The notes: generated by a model not told the origin, from the sequence alone. Shown: positions 32,932-44,980, numbered from the stretch's first letter. The stretch is DNA of 64,000 bases from Mycocentrospora acerina (GCA_022701365.1 JAKUHH010000108.1:123821-187820); one strand, 5' to 3'. Translations and numbers: made by a program.

Positions 32932-35229
32932 CTACTCTTCACAGTCATCCTGATCCTCATCTTCATCTTCATCCTCATCCTCGCGTTCCGCTTCTCCAAT
33001 ACCCGCTGTGTTCCTCAACTCCGACAGCTCAAACGCCTCCATCGGCAGACCTTCCAGCCCAACGCTTCTAGGTGCACTGATGATGCCAAACTCCATGACT
33101 CCACAGAAGGACGCTCCATTCGTACCATAAAAGCCCACAATGACTTCACCCTCTTTCGGCTCCAACTTCACAATATTGACTAAAGCCTCGCTATGCTGAC
33201 CCTCAAAGTTCAGCTCTCCACGCGCCGTACCATCCGCAAGATGGACGCGCACGCCGCTTAGGACATCGGAGCCCCAACGAGGATTTTTGTTAACTTCAAT
33301 ATACTCAATCTCAACGTTGGCAGGAAGTCCTATCTCCTCAGATGCGTGACCACCAAAGTGGTGCTTGTGACCATTCATCTCCATAGGTCCCCAATGGGAT
33401 GTGTGGCCATCTTCGTACTCGACCACACCGCCGTCCCAAATGCATCCTACGCGCAGGTCGATTCGAGTCGCACGGTGGATTTTACCGTCTGGCCCTTTCT
33501 CGCGGAGAAGTTGGGCCCATTCATAGATTTCTTCGTCATTAATTTCTTCAGACGCTGAAGCCCACACAGAGCGTTTGGAAAGGCGGATGGAGCTGCCAGG
33601 AATCCGAACAAATGTCTTGTTTGCGAGGAGCCTCCACACGTTCTTTACGTTGGTTTCCCGGCCGTTGAAACCAAGTACCTTTAGTTGCAGATCTTCTGAG
33701 GGCTTGAAACGCTTTTCGAGTTCCTTCTGGGTAAAGCGAAGTTTCATAGCTGGCAAGATAGCTGTGGGGGTCGCCTCCTCATGGTCATTGAAGGATACGC
33801 GGGCGATACCACTTGGTGACGAAATGTTCAAGATGACCTCTTGATCGTTTTTGTCATCGCCTACGTGATCTACTTCAATACTGGGTAGCGCTTTGCGCTG
33901 CTCGGCAGTCATAACTGAGTCGGTGGGCAGATGGAAATGTGGGAGCATGCGAAAGGCGAGAGCATCGGAAAGGTTCCAACGGGCATTATTCGGCGTCTCT
34001 CCATCAACGGTGATGCCTTCAGCTCTGTAGCGGCCACAGTATCCAGTCTTTGTGACGAAGTTCTTTGGCCAATCCTGAGCATAACCCCTTTCCATGATGC
34101 CGGGACGATGCGGTGAACCGAGAGCATGCCCAACCTCATGGAGATGTGCTCCTTGGCCAATGGTGCATGCCTCCCACATGGTATGGCATTCCCCATTATC
34201 GTTGCCAACGTTGCCGCCTGGTACTCGTTCGTCTATCAAGCAGCTTGTGACTTCTTCCATGAAGCGTGGCCAAGAGTAGGTGAGATGACTACCAAACATG
34301 CCCAGCGAAACTCCGTCCGGGTTATGGCAGCCCAATGCAGCATGTCCTACAATCAGATTTTGGGGGACAGAGTAGTGTGAGTCCAGAATCAAGCCTGCTA
34401 CAATGGGACGTGCAGCAGGCTCAAATGGCCCTCCAGCTTCCTTCAGCGCCGCCATGAAATAGTCGAAAATCTCATCCTTGCGATTTGCAGAAGGATTCTG
34501 CTGCGCAAGATTGGCCTCTCGAATCTTCGCAGTAGTTTGGGAAGAGCGAATGATGTGTACTTTGGCGGTGGATCGGATAGCACCTTCACGGTCGAGCGAT
34601 TCATCGTGTCGTGCATTCAAGAACGTTCGGCTTACAGTATCTTGCGCCCATTCCTCGTCAAAGCGGAAAGCCCGTCGCCCAAGACCCTTTGATCTCAAAT
34701 CTTCCGCAGTCATGGCTTGCCACATGTAAGCTGTCATCCGAAGTTTTGAAATGGCCGCATTTAGATCCGCATGCGCCGAAGATATACCCCCTGCCTTTTG
34801 AGGAGGACAGTCTATCAGCAAAGGAGAGTCTTTAGCAACCATGATGGCCAGGTGAAGAGGCGGGTTTTGTAGCAGTGGGATGTACATGACTGAAATCTTG
34901 ATGGTGGCCTCGAAGTTGTCGTTGCGCAGGTGGGTGAGCTCAAGTTTATTCAGGCCTGGAGAAAGCATTACAAGGGCCTTGAAATTGCCGCCAGCAATGG
35001 GCCAGGACTGTTCGGGGAAAACTTCTATGTTGCTGGTGCCGGTGGTCTTGACCGAGATGTAGTGGTCGCCTGCATCAGTGTGTTGATATTCACCAATAAC
35101 AATGAGACAGCGCTGGAGTTATGTTAGTAGGACTACGTCGACTTGTAGCTCATATCCTACCTGGTGAACTGTTTCTCCATCCTCAAGATTGGTGACGCGA
35201 ATGGTCTCTGAGTCCCGAACCATCTTCAT
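32932..35229 (-). CDS. Zinc metallopeptidase with C-terminal jacalin-like domain (YIL108W-type)
   Basis: Putative intracellular zinc metallopeptidase of the fungal family containing yeast YIL108W. Model: 749 aa in two exons, 35229-35161 and 35112-32932, with a 48-nt intron. The second exon continues in frame upstream of the obvious internal ATG, and splicing adds the start MKMVRDSETIRVTN. An N-terminal beta-rich domain (about 1-150) is followed by the catalytic region with HEVGHALGSPH (His348, Glu349, His352, His358), the HExxHxxGxxH zinc signature of metzincin-type enzymes, and GIMERGY just after it. Residues of about 590-720 (VGCIWDGGVVEYEDG, then a G-rich strand pattern ending CGVMEFGII) look like a jacalin-type beta-prism lectin domain. 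The C-terminus is a run of Glu/Asp from a GAGGAT microsatellite. No signal peptide. Substrate unknown. Confidence 0.85.
32946..32985 (+). repeat. CATCCT/CATCTT trinucleotide-based repeat coding the acidic tail
   Basis: Reiterated ATC/CTC triplets; on the minus strand they encode the (Glu-Asp)n end of the metallopeptidase. Length is probably variable, with no frame effect for whole triplets. Confidence 0.7.
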
Positions 35230-35960
35230 GATGAGAGAAGTGATTTGGATATGGTTGAACTAAATGGGAATGTAACACAATAATGATTAATATTTTGAAG
35301 ATGAGACAATTGGTTCACTGTCCTTGAGGAGATTGAATTGAAGATATTTTTCTCATCTGGATTTCGAAATCCTTTAAGTACAACGAAAATCATAAAGTCC
35401 GTGATGAGGCTTTCAGGCAGCCGTACAGAAAGGGTTTAGCGGCGCCTTGCTGCCTTCTCGGGTATATGTCGACGCCATTGCCGGAGCCCCTGGACGAGGG
35501 TTCTTGATAACATAGTATCACTTTTCTGGTTGAGAAAGGTGGAACAAGGCTGCCGCCTCTGTTATCTAGATAGTGGGTAGCTCGAGTCGTAGGTAGATTC
35601 GTTATACATGTGCGATGCGCGATTTGTTGGTTGGTCTACATAGGGAAATACCACTGAATTCATAATTGGGTACATTTTTGTATACTTTGCTTAAACACTG
35701 TGAGGTGAATTGATACATGAACGTGCGAATGAGTGGCAAGTGAATGCCCTCCTGTGTTCTCGAAGACAGTCGAAGGCGACGAATATGCTTACTAACAAAC
35801 ACTAGCGCGCGACGAGCTCAGCTTCGCGCGCCGCATCGCGACTTTTCGTCCCACGGCCGCACGACAACGACGACAGCCTCCACAACCGCCACCTCATCTC
35901 CGTCTTCCCTAACGAATACCCTCATACCACCACCACATATTCCCTCTCGCGACCGTCACC
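35230..35960. other. Divergent promoter between metallopeptidase and U2AF genes
   Basis: About 730 bp shared by the divergent metallopeptidase (minus) and U2AF small-subunit (plus) genes. A pyrimidine/CA-rich leader precedes the U2AF ATG. No discrete element recognised. Confidence 0.6.
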
Positions 35961-36663
35961 ATGGCCAACTATCTCGCGTCCATTTTCGGCACGGAACAAG
36001 ACAAGGTCAACTGCAGTTTCTACTACAAGATTGGCGCCTGCCGCCACGGCGACCGCTGCTCGCGCAAACACGTCAAGCCCTCGTACTCGCAGACAATTCT
36101 CCTCCCAAACCTGTACCAGAACCCGGCGTACGACCCCAAGAACAAGATGAACCCGCAGCAGATGCAGATGCACTTTGATGCCTTCTACGAGGACATCTGG
36201 TGCGAGCTGTGCCAATACGGACTCGTAGAGGAGCTAGTTGTATGCGATAACAACAACGATCGTATGTCTTCCTATCCCACACCTTCACTAACGTGCACAC
36301 AACATGCGCTAACCACAACATGCAGATCTCATCGGCAACGTCTACGTGCGCTTCAAGTACGAGGAGGACGCGCAAAAAGCCTGCGACGCGCTGAACTCGC
36401 GCTGGTACGCCGGCCGCCCCATCTACTGCGAGCTGTCTCCCGTCACCGATTTCCGCGAAGCCTGCTGTCGCCTCAACTCTGGCGAGGGCTGTGTGCGCGG
36501 CGGGTTCTGCAATTTCATCCATCGCAAAGAACCTACTGCCGAGCTGGATCGCGAACTCGACATGTGCACGCGCAAGTGGCTACAAGAGCGTGGCCGCGAC
36601 GCAAGGAGTATGAGCAAGAGCCCAACTCCACCACCGGCAGGGGGCGCCGCGAAGCGCTTCTAG
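35961..36663 (+). CDS. U2 snRNP auxiliary factor small subunit
   Basis: Nuclear splicing factor that recognises the AG at 3' splice sites and dimerises with the large U2AF subunit. Model: 212 aa in two exons, 35961-36261 and 36326-36663, separated by a 64-nt intron with a GCTAACC branch sequence. The order is typical: first CCCH zinc finger (C18-x8-C27-x5-C33-x3-H37), an atypical RNA-recognition fold (residues of about 45-145, including ELVVCDNNNDHLIGNVYVRF across the splice junction), and a second CCCH finger (CRLNSGEGCVRGGFCNFIH, about 155-175). The C-terminal tail is short with a Ser/Pro segment rather than a long RS domain, as in other filamentous ascomycetes. Length matches fungal orthologues. 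Confidence is high because both fingers and the central fold are intact. Confidence 0.95.
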
Positions 36664-37441
36664 GTGTATGCTGAGAATGAGTCTGGAGTAAGATGAAGAA
36701 GCGTAGGACTGGAGCTTGATCAGAGAACCCGGTTTACGAACATGAAACAATGCAAAGGAGGATCTTTCCAAGAAGGGGATGCATGCGAGGTGTGCTTCTG
36801 CAGCACCAAGACAAAAAAATAACATGGCAGAAGAAGGGTCTTGGAGAGAGCGCAGGCGAACAGAGAGCATGGGTTCGGCGTACGGCGTTGAAGGAGACTT
36901 GATAGTTTTTTGTGCGCGGTTGACGTGTACATTGGAAATTTGTAATTATAAAGCGAACCGCCCCGCCTCGCTGATTTTGTGCTAGGTAGATTGATTGGAA
37001 AGAAACACGACTATCCATTACCTGTTTAGAGAGATGGAGAGAGAGATGATGATGATGATGTTGTGACTGTTTTGGTGTGTATGTGTGTATGTAATGAAAT
37101 CGTGGTTGTGTATATATCGTTATGAGCATGCTACCTGGTATCGTTGCAAAACAGTATGAAGACAATAAAAACAACAGTAAATAAAAGAAAAAGCGAACCA
37201 GTGGCGCCCATCTCGCCATCATCCATCATCCATCCGGGAAGGACTCTAGAAGCAAGTCCCCAGTCCAGATCAAACTCCAAACCCCTCGAGCCCTGCAGGA
37301 GGAAAAAAACACTTTACGCCCTTCTTCTTGTTTCTCCCCCTCCTCCTCTTCTTCTTCTCTCCATGCGTCTCCCGCGATTCTCAGCCGCCCCTCTCTTTCT
37401 CCTTCTCATTGCTTTCTTCCTCACCACCACCACCAAAAACT
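36664..37441. other. Convergent intergenic spacer
   Basis: Three-prime regions of U2AF (plus) and the 71-aa membrane protein (minus). Contains a GATGAT trinucleotide run near 37045-37063 and a CT-rich block near 37310-37420. No gene supported. Confidence 0.6.
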
Positions 37442-37744
37442 TCAAATAATCCCCTGCTTGTTCAAAATCACAATCGCAACAACCACCCCCGCTACAACAG
37501 AGAGCAAGCACACCCAGAAGATCCAGCACATCCACGCGCGCTGGCGCGACTTTTTGCGTTGCGAAGAGAGCCAGTTGGTTCTGCGGGTGGGGAGGACGGG
37601 TTAGCTGGATTGTGGGAGGTGTGGAGTGTAGGGTGGAAGTATGGGGGGTGGACAAGTCGGGACGTACGGATCTTCTTTGCTTAGTTCCTCCTGGTGCATG
37701 GCGACGCTGAAGCGGCGCCAGAAGTTTGGGTCGACGACTACCAT
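37442..37744 (-). CDS. 71-aa single-pass membrane protein
   Basis: Two-exon gene too short to stand out as an open frame: 37744-37668 and 37580-37442, with an 87-nt intron (GTACGT donor, GCTAAC branch, CCCGCAG acceptor). The product is 71 aa, starting MVVVDPNFWRRFSVAMHQ. A basic stretch (SSQRKKSRQR) precedes a strong transmembrane helix containing WMCWIFWVCLLSVVAGVVV and ending near VILNKQGII. The FWRRFS motif followed by a basic patch and one helix near the C-terminus resembles small tail-anchored or single-pass proteins that I recall as common and uncharacterised in filamentous ascomycetes. Topology with the N-terminus in the cytosol is inferred from the positive residues before the helix. 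Function unknown. Another frame across exon 2 gives a Cys-rich peptide, which I reject. Confidence 0.7.
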
Positions 37745-38857
37745 TTTTTTTAGGGAGGAGGTGGGTGGGGATGGATGCGCGGATTGCTTGTGTTTGGGCG
37801 TGTGAGTGAGCGGTTGTGGTGTGGGTGGTTGGATTGGGAGAGGCGAGATGTGTTTATTCGATGCTGTTTTTGTAACTTTTGGAAGGGAGGTGGTGCCGTA
37901 GGGACTGTGTTTCCGTGGTGGAGTGGTGATCGAGGTCGAGGTGAGGTGGTAGGGATAGGGATGAGGAAGCCGCGCGTGGGTGTGAAGCTGGTGGGATAAG
38001 GCTTGTTGAGTAGCGCGTGGTGTCACGAGTGGGATGTCATATAACAGAGTGCAAGGTACTGTGTATACGGGCGTACGCGCGCTCCTGCGGCAGTGACGCT
38101 ATGAGATGAGAGAGAGAATGAGTGTGGTTGAGACGAAAGATTGAGTGGCAAAAGGAGTGGCGACGATGAAATCCAATGAACAAACGAATGTGAGCGCGAC
38201 CCAGCGAGCGAGAAAGTAAGAACAAAAGTGAGGACTCTGGAGCAAAGTGTAGGGGCAAAGAAATGTAAGTAAGTATATTGAAGTGAAAGACTGCCTCACG
38301 AAACAGACCCAAGGAACAACACACACCAGTCACAAACAAGCCTAATCAAGCATCCAACTTCCGGAGCGTATCCCTACCCTATCCCTGAGGCACATACATT
38401 ACCATCTCCGCTCTGACCCCCGATCTGATATGAACAACGGTGTTATCTCACGGGACTTGCAAGGAGAGGTGGTTGTGTGTTTGAGAGGCGCTAAGGAGCG
38501 AATTAGTGGGGCAGCGCGAAACATGGGTGTGACGGAAGGGAGATTAGGAAAAGGCAATGGGTGAAAGAGGGAATGGATGCGTAGTAACCATGGGCCTGGA
38601 GGTCTATTGGTGTAGCGCGAGGAAGCGCAAAGCGACGACGAGAAGTGAGAGGATGCGATACGATAGGGCTGAAAGGGAATAGGTAGCGCAGTAACATCAA
38701 GGAATTGCATGCAATGCCTTTTTCTTCGACGCACACGATTTCTCATATTGCGATCCCCGGCTGGCTGATCCTTCTTCCCTGTCTTCGCGCGCAGAGCTCT
38801 TTGGCGAAACAAACGACACGCTGAACCCTGCGTGCATCTGTACCTGTATCGCACACC
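37745..38857. other. Divergent intergenic region
   Basis: About 1.1 kb between the small membrane-protein gene (minus) and the DUF3605 gene (plus). Frames of 60-155 codons on the minus strand show no motif or usable splice partners. No RNA gene or repeat of note. Confidence 0.6.
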
Positions 38858-39651
38858 ATGCCGCACAACGACGGTGCACTTCCATTCTGGCTCGTCAATG
38901 TTCCGCGGGATCAGTGGCCCCCCGAATGTCCGGATTTCTTGCGCAATGCGAGTGAAAAGGACCGCAGGATCATTGGGATGCGGGACGACGACTATGATTT
39001 GTTGGGATGGGAAGAGGTCAAGGAGATTATCAGTACGACTTCCACAGCATCACACAATGTTACCGGATGCAAAGGATGGTGATTGATGGTTATGGATAGG
39101 ACTCGATCACGTAGACAGATTCCATCGAAAACCTAGCGAGCTGCGAAGGTACAGGGAGTTTACATATCGCCTTGTGAAAGAGTATGGGGGTATCATGGAG
39201 TTTATTGTCAATGAGAGGTTGAAGTGGGCGAGCATGGAACCCAGAGGCCAGCCGTTTGAATTTCAAGGTACATGGTACCTCCACCCCGCCTTCAGCACTC
39301 TATTCTAATGTGGAGTTTGCAGAAGACATTAAAATTCTATACAATGACTGGCCCTACGGTATTGACTCCGCCATCATCCACCTGGTCGTCTGGACCAAAT
39401 TCGAACTCGAAGACGACGTGGAGACGGGCGTGTCGACGCCAGAGTCACGTCGACAGATCACCGAATATGTAGTCAGAGTTTTTGGAGAGAGAGGGGGCGA
39501 GGTGACGTGGTTCAAGAACTGGAGGAGCCTGAAGAGCGTGCACGCGGTGGAGCATTTTCACGTTCTTCTGTACAGGCCCGAGCCGGAGTTTGTCAGAGAA
39601 ATTACGGGAGGCGATGTGCCGATGACGGAGACGTTTGACGGAGGGTCTTGA
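38858..39651 (+). CDS. DUF3605 / N-acetylglucosamine-induced protein 1 family
   Basis: Conserved fungal protein of the DUF3605 family, named after an N-acetylglucosamine-induced protein in Candida; biochemical role unknown. Model: 218 aa in three exons, 38858-39032, 39115-39267 and 39323-39651, with introns of 82 and 55 nt. In intron 1 the first possible AG gives a stop quickly, while the AG at 39113-39114 restores INRFHRKPSELRRY, so the latter is chosen. Landmarks are the start LPFWLVNVPRDQWPPECPDF, the EEVKEIINRFHRKPSEL helix, YGGIMEFIVNERLKW, and NDWPYGIDSAIIHLVVWTKF, all typical of the family, ending in FHVLLYRPE. It looks complete and soluble. Cytosolic location is assumed because no signal or membrane segment is present. 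Confidence 0.85.
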
Positions 39652-40484
39652 AGCAATGAATGCATTGCGTGGCAGCTGGCACGCTTGGCTCTCATCTGCT
39701 CGACTGCACTGCAGCATTTTGGGTGTGGCTTGGCATGGGACTTGCAGGATTGGGTGAGTGCATGTGGCGCCGCAGCAAACACGTCAACGCCAGGCGAGCC
39801 CTTACATGACCCTCGCACGTGAGTCTTTCCACGCAAATGCCAGTGGGCGGCGATGGCGCGGGGATTGCTGTATGCGTGTAGCCCTCGCTCTCCACGCCCG
39901 TCCATGTCTCGCCGTGTCTCGCGCTGGGCTGCGCCGTTGGGTGCCGCGGGCAGAGGCTCGTCGAGTGAGGGTGCACTACACAAAGCGGTGAGGGCTGCTC
40001 GGCAAAAAAGTTGCGGTGGGAACGAGGCGTTTGTGCAAGGGGCTCCACTACGGCAAAAGGGTCGAGGACAGCAGACGATCTGATAACCCGCCCGCTCGCC
40101 CTCGCTCTGCCTGCCCTCTTCCCCCCCTACAGCGCGTGAGAGTGGGTGCTGCGACGCCAATTGCCAGACGCCGCCTCGCAACTGCTGCTACACTGCGCGT
40201 GTGCAGCCCACAGCTAGCTTCTCGCTCCCCAAGCCCAGGCACACGCTTCGTTTGAGCGAGCAGGGGGTGTGAGCTGCAGTCCACAGCGGGAATACTCACC
40301 TGCTGCACGACTATATACGTTCGGCCTCCGCCCCGCGCCCACGCGTCCAGGTACTTCCTTCCTCGTCCACGGCGCGCATAGCCACCCGCCCACGTCCGCG
40401 TCCGTGTCACCCCCCCATGCAAGAAGCGTCCTGAAGAGCCCCGCGACACCCCTCTCTGAACCGTCTGCACCGTCCCAACCCGCC
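39652..40484. other. HMG-CoA reductase promoter and leader
   Basis: About 830 bp upstream of the HMG-CoA reductase ATG. GC-rich, then CCCACC/CT-rich close to the start. A TATATA is listed separately. No sterol-regulatory-element match was found by eye. Confidence 0.6.
40312..40317 (+). promoter_or_regulatory. TATA-like element upstream of HMG-CoA reductase
   Basis: TATATA about 170 bp before the ATG at 40485 in otherwise GC-rich sequence. Position suits a TATA box given a leader of about 100 nt, but there is no transcript start to confirm it. Confidence 0.35.
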
Positions 40485-43400
40485 ATGGCTTCCTACCTCA
40501 CCAACCGCTGGCGAGGCGCCGGCGAGCCCCAGCGTGCCAGCCCCAGCTGGTGGGACCGCCATGTCTCCCCCTTCTTCCTCGCCGTCGCCAAGAAGGCCTG
40601 CACCCACCCCATCCACACCATCGTCACCATTGCCTTCCTGGCCAGCTACTCGTACCTGGGCGTCCTCGACAAGGGCCTGCTGGACCGCGCCATCGACACA
40701 ACGCCGGGGCGCGTCGACTTCCAGACGCTGCTGGTGGGCAGCAAGACACTCCGCGTTGGCGAGGAGACATCGTGGCAGTGGGAGGCCGAGGAGAGCTGGG
40801 CCACCATAAACAAGGAAAAGGTATGGCCCACGTGCAACACGGTGCAGAAGACGTCCTGCTAACCCACGCCAGACGGCCCAAGAGCTCGCTCTCATCACAC
40901 TCGTATTCCCCGAATCCAGCATCATCAACTCTGCTCCCTCGCAGAACGCCGTCCCCAGCAATGTCTCGGTGGAGCTGCTCCCCAGCTCCTCGAACTCCTT
41001 CTCCACCTTCTCGCAAGACACGTCTCTCGCCTTCTCCATCCCCTATGCAGAGGCCGCCGACTTCGTTCTAGCCATGCAGGAAATTTCTGCCCCTGAAGTC
41101 GTCGCAGAAGCCCAAGGCTCCGACCAAGAAGGCACACACGAGGTGAAGAAGTGGATGATGCGGGCCTCCAAAAATAGCAATGCGTCCAGCGGCGTACGCA
41201 ACTGGCTGCGTGAGTCGTGGACGTCATTTGTGGACCTGCTCAAGGTATGTTGGTTGTGCAGATATGACACGCGTGACTGTACTGACCAGCGACTCGTAGA
41301 ACGCCGATACAGGCGACATCATCATCATGGCACTAGGATACCTTGCCATGCACTTGACCTTTGTCTCGCTCTTCCTTGCCATGAGGCGCCTCGGATCCAA
41401 CTTCTGGCTCTTCACGGCCGTGCTACTTCAGTCGGCCTTTGCCTTTCTGTTTGCTCTCGCCGTGACGGTGTACCTTGGCGTTCCCATGAACATGATCTTG
41501 CTTTCCGAGGGCCTTCCATTTTTGGTCGTCATCATTGGGTTCGAGAAGCCTATTGTCTTGACCAAGGCTGTGCTCTCTGCTTCTTTGGATGCTCGACGGG
41601 CTGCCGAGGAACACCGTGGCGAGCCCATGACCATTCAGTCTGCAGTCCAGATTGCCATTAAGAAGACTGGCTTCGACATTGTTCGTGATTACTTCTTCGA
41701 GATTCTGATTCTCGTCGCAGGCGCCATGTCGGGCATCCAGGGTGGCCTTCGCCAATTCTGCTTCCTGGGTGCATGGATCCTTTTGTTCGACGCCATCATG
41801 CTCCTGACCTTTTACACCGCCATCTTGACCATCAAACTCGAAATTAACCGTATCAAGCGTCACGTGGCTCTTCGTCGCGCGCTTGAAGACGAGGGTGTGG
41901 ACGGAAGAGTCGCTGAAACCGTTGCTCGCAACAATGACTGGCCCAATGCTAGCTCTGATGTGCAAGTCCGCAGTCACACTACCACTGTGTTTGGCAAGAA
42001 GATTACCGTTCCCAAGTTCAAGGTTCTGATGGTTGCTGGCTTCATTCTAGTCAACGTCCTCAACGTCATCACATTCCGCTTTGGCTTGACGCCCAGCAAG
42101 GCTTCACACGTCGCTGGTGTCAGTGCTACACCCCCGCTTGACCCTTTCAAGGTTGCCGGAAGCGGATTGGACCACATCTTCGAGCAGGCAAAAAGCACTG
42201 GAAAGTCAACAATTGTTACTGTGCTCACGCCCATCAAGTACCAGCTCGAGTACCCGTCTGTCCACTACGCTGAGCCTGGCTCTGACGCCGATTCCATCTA
42301 TGGAGGCAACATCAGCACTCAGATCGTCGAAGGCGTTCTCAAGAGTTTGGAGGATCCGTTCCTTAGCAAATGGATCGTTCTTGCTCTGGTGATGAGCGTC
42401 GTGCTAAACGGCTACCTATTCAATGCCGCCCGTTGGACTATCAAGGAACCGCACAAGCCTCTCGAGCCACCCTCGCCTTCAGAAGTCCAAGATGGAGCTC
42501 CTTCTTCAACACAGTCTCGTGTGCCATCCATGTCGGCGCCTACTCCACCCCGAACACCGGGTTTTGAAGACCAAGCCAACCGTAGCACTCTCAAGCCCTT
42601 CACGCAGATTGCTCCTCCACGCGAGCCTGCTCAGCAGCAGATGCTCCGACCTGATGTTCCTGTTGGCCCCACTGAAGAACAACAACGACAGCCCAACCGA
42701 CCTATGGAACTTTTGGAGCAGGCTCTTCGGGAGAAGCAGGCGCCGTCGCTCACGGATGAGGAACTGATCGAACTGTCACTCAGAGGAAAGATTCCTGGTT
42801 ACGCTCTGGAGAAGACTCTCGGCGACAAGACTCGCGCCGTCAAGGTGCGACGTGGAGTTGTCGCACGAACACACGCTACCCGGGAAACGTCGACACTTTT
42901 GGAACGCTCTCTTTTGCCATACAAAGACTACAACTACGACCTGGTTCACGGTGCGTGCTGTGAGAATGTTGTTGGTTACCTTCCTCTCCCTCTTGGTGTT
43001 GCCGGCCCCATCCTAGTTGATGGCCAGAACTACTTCCTACCCATGGCGACCACCGAAGGTGTGCTTGTTGCTTCGACATCAAGAGGTGCCAAGGCAATCA
43101 ACGCTGGCGGAGGTGCCGTCACTGTTGTTACTGGCGATGGTATGACGCGTGGTCCTTGCATTGGCTTTGACAGTCTGGTTCGCGCAGGTGCGGCAAAGAA
43201 CTGGCTCGACTCTGAAGACGGCCAGAAGACGATGAAGGATGCTTTCAACTCGACATCTCGCTTTGCCCGCCTAGTCTCGCTGAAGAGCGCTATCGCAGGA
43301 ACAAACCTCTACGTCCGCTTCAGGGCGACGACGGGAGACGCTATGGGCATGAACATGATCTCCAAGGGTGTCGAACACGCACTCTCTGTCATGGCTTCCG

Positions 43401-44142
43401 ACTGCGGGTTTGACGACATGCGAATTGTTACCGTCTCTGGAAATTATTGTACCGACAAAAAGGCCGCAGCTATCAACTGGATCGAAGGTCGTGGCAAGGG
43501 CGTTGTTGCCGAGGCCATAATCCCCGGCAAGATTGTGCAGTCAGTCCTCAAGTGCGAAGTCGAAGACCTCGTGCAGATGAACATTTCGAAGAACTTGATC
43601 GGTTCGGCTATGGCTGGTGCGATGGGTGGTTTCAACGCTCACGCTGCGAATATTGTCGCCGCCATCTTCCTTGCCACTGGCCAGGACCCAGCGCAAGTGG
43701 TTGAGAGCGCAAATTGCATCACCATCATGAACAAGTATGTCCTCTCACTACTGCTTCCCTCTCAGCTAAAAAGCTAATTCTCTTCAGCGTCAACGGTAAC
43801 CTACAAATTTCTGTGTCTATGCCATCGATAGAAGTCGGCACCATTGGTGGCGGCACCATTCTTGAGCCTCAATCCGCCATGCTCGACCTCCTCGGCGTGC
43901 GAGGTGCCCACTCAACCACCCCCGGTGACAATGCTAGGCAACTCGCTCGTGTCATTGCTGCAGGTGTGCTGGCAGGCGAGCTCAGCTTGAACAGTGCGCT
44001 CTGTGCGGGACATCTTGTCAAGGCGCACATGGCACACAACAGGAGTAATGTGCCGAGTCGGGCGCCTACACCAGCCCCGATGACGCCAGCCAATGGAACA
44101 CAGACACCAGCGTTAGTGAATGGGCCTGTGCCCAGACGATGA
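40485..44142 (+). CDS. 3-hydroxy-3-methylglutaryl-CoA reductase
   Basis: Rate-limiting enzyme of the mevalonate/ergosterol pathway, in the endoplasmic-reticulum membrane; reduces HMG-CoA to mevalonate with two NADPH. Model: 1165 aa in four exons, 40485-40820, 40873-41244, 41300-43734 and 43788-44142, with introns of 52, 55 and 53 nt. One membrane helix lies near residues 40-65. A multi-helix sterol-sensing domain spans about 237-520, including MALGYLAMHLTFVSLFLAMRR. After a Pro-rich linker comes the catalytic domain with ENVVGYLPLPLGVAGP (Glu791), DKKAAAINW with the catalytic Lys, TGDAMGMNM (Asp916), GTIGGGT (about 1065) and LVKAHMAHNRS (His1128). The HNRS serine (about 1134) matches the regulatory AMPK-site serine of animal enzymes. 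All catalytic residues are present. Regulation by sterols via the sensing domain is expected from the family. Confidence 0.95.
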
Positions 44143-44446
44143 GAAGAAGTTTTGAGTATTGGAAAAAGAAGCAGTAGTGAGACACGTGGTGGATATGTGG
44201 TGGACACGAGGTGAACATGTGATTTGGCCAAGGAGGAGACGAAGATGAAGATGAAGACGAGGACAAGGAGGTTGGAAATAATACATGGACCGTTTTATTC
44301 TCTTGATTCGAGGGCCAGGAACAAATGGAAATATGGGTTGATTGGTTTGAACGGTCAGACGGAGTATGAGGAGTATCTACGCATGCATGCATACATGTCC
44401 ATGATCATATCCACATTTATATTTATATCGGGCACGAGCACAAGTA

Positions 44447-44463
44447 ATACAGACAGACAGACA
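44447..44463 (+). repeat. ACAG tetranucleotide repeat
   Basis: About four ACAG/CAGA units. Confidence 0.8.
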
Positions 44464-44743
44464 GACCGACCATTATACACATATACACATATACAAACAC
44501 ACGTACACGTACACATTCTCACAGATGAAACATGTGATGTTGAAGTAAGGAACATTGCACAATAATTAATAATTCATCTATCCACCTACCTACCTACTTG
44601 ATTCCACCAGCCCGGTAGTACTCTAACAACTTTTTCCATTTGAAGAAAAAAAAGCAAAATTAAATATCAGTTCTGTTCTGTTTTTCTTTCCTTTTTTTCC
44701 CTTTAAGTTGGGTAATCCTGTCGTCATTAATCTTCCTATCCTT

Positions 44744-44771
44744 GTGTATGTGTGTGTGTGTGTGTGTGTGT
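44744..44771 (+). repeat. TG dinucleotide microsatellite
   Basis: About a dozen TG units with one TATG interruption. Confidence 0.9.
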
Positions 44772-44837
44772 TGCGGGTGAGGCGTCTTAGAGTTACTAAA
44801 AATAAAAATATTAAAAAAAGAAAAAAAGGGTGCAGGG

Positions 44838-44867
44838 GTCGTGAGGGTCATGAGGGTCATGAGGGTC
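44838..44867 (+). repeat. GGGTCATGA nonamer repeat
   Basis: Three near-perfect GAGGGTCAT units, preceded by GAGGGTCG-type sequence. Confidence 0.8.
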
Positions 44868-44980
44868 ACGGGAGTGGGGAGGGGAAGGAAAAATAAAGAA
44901 GGAGAGATGGGAAAAAGAAAAAAGGCTGGTAGTTTGAAAATAAATGGATGGGGAGGGGGTGGGATATCGATGACGTCTCT

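Noticed and set aside
37314..37655. 113-codon minus-strand Cys-rich frame
   Set aside because: Wrong phase of exon 2 of the 71-aa membrane protein; the spliced phase gives a clear transmembrane helix instead.
41423..41977. 184-codon minus-strand frame
   Set aside because: Antisense to the sterol-sensing domain of HMG-CoA reductase.
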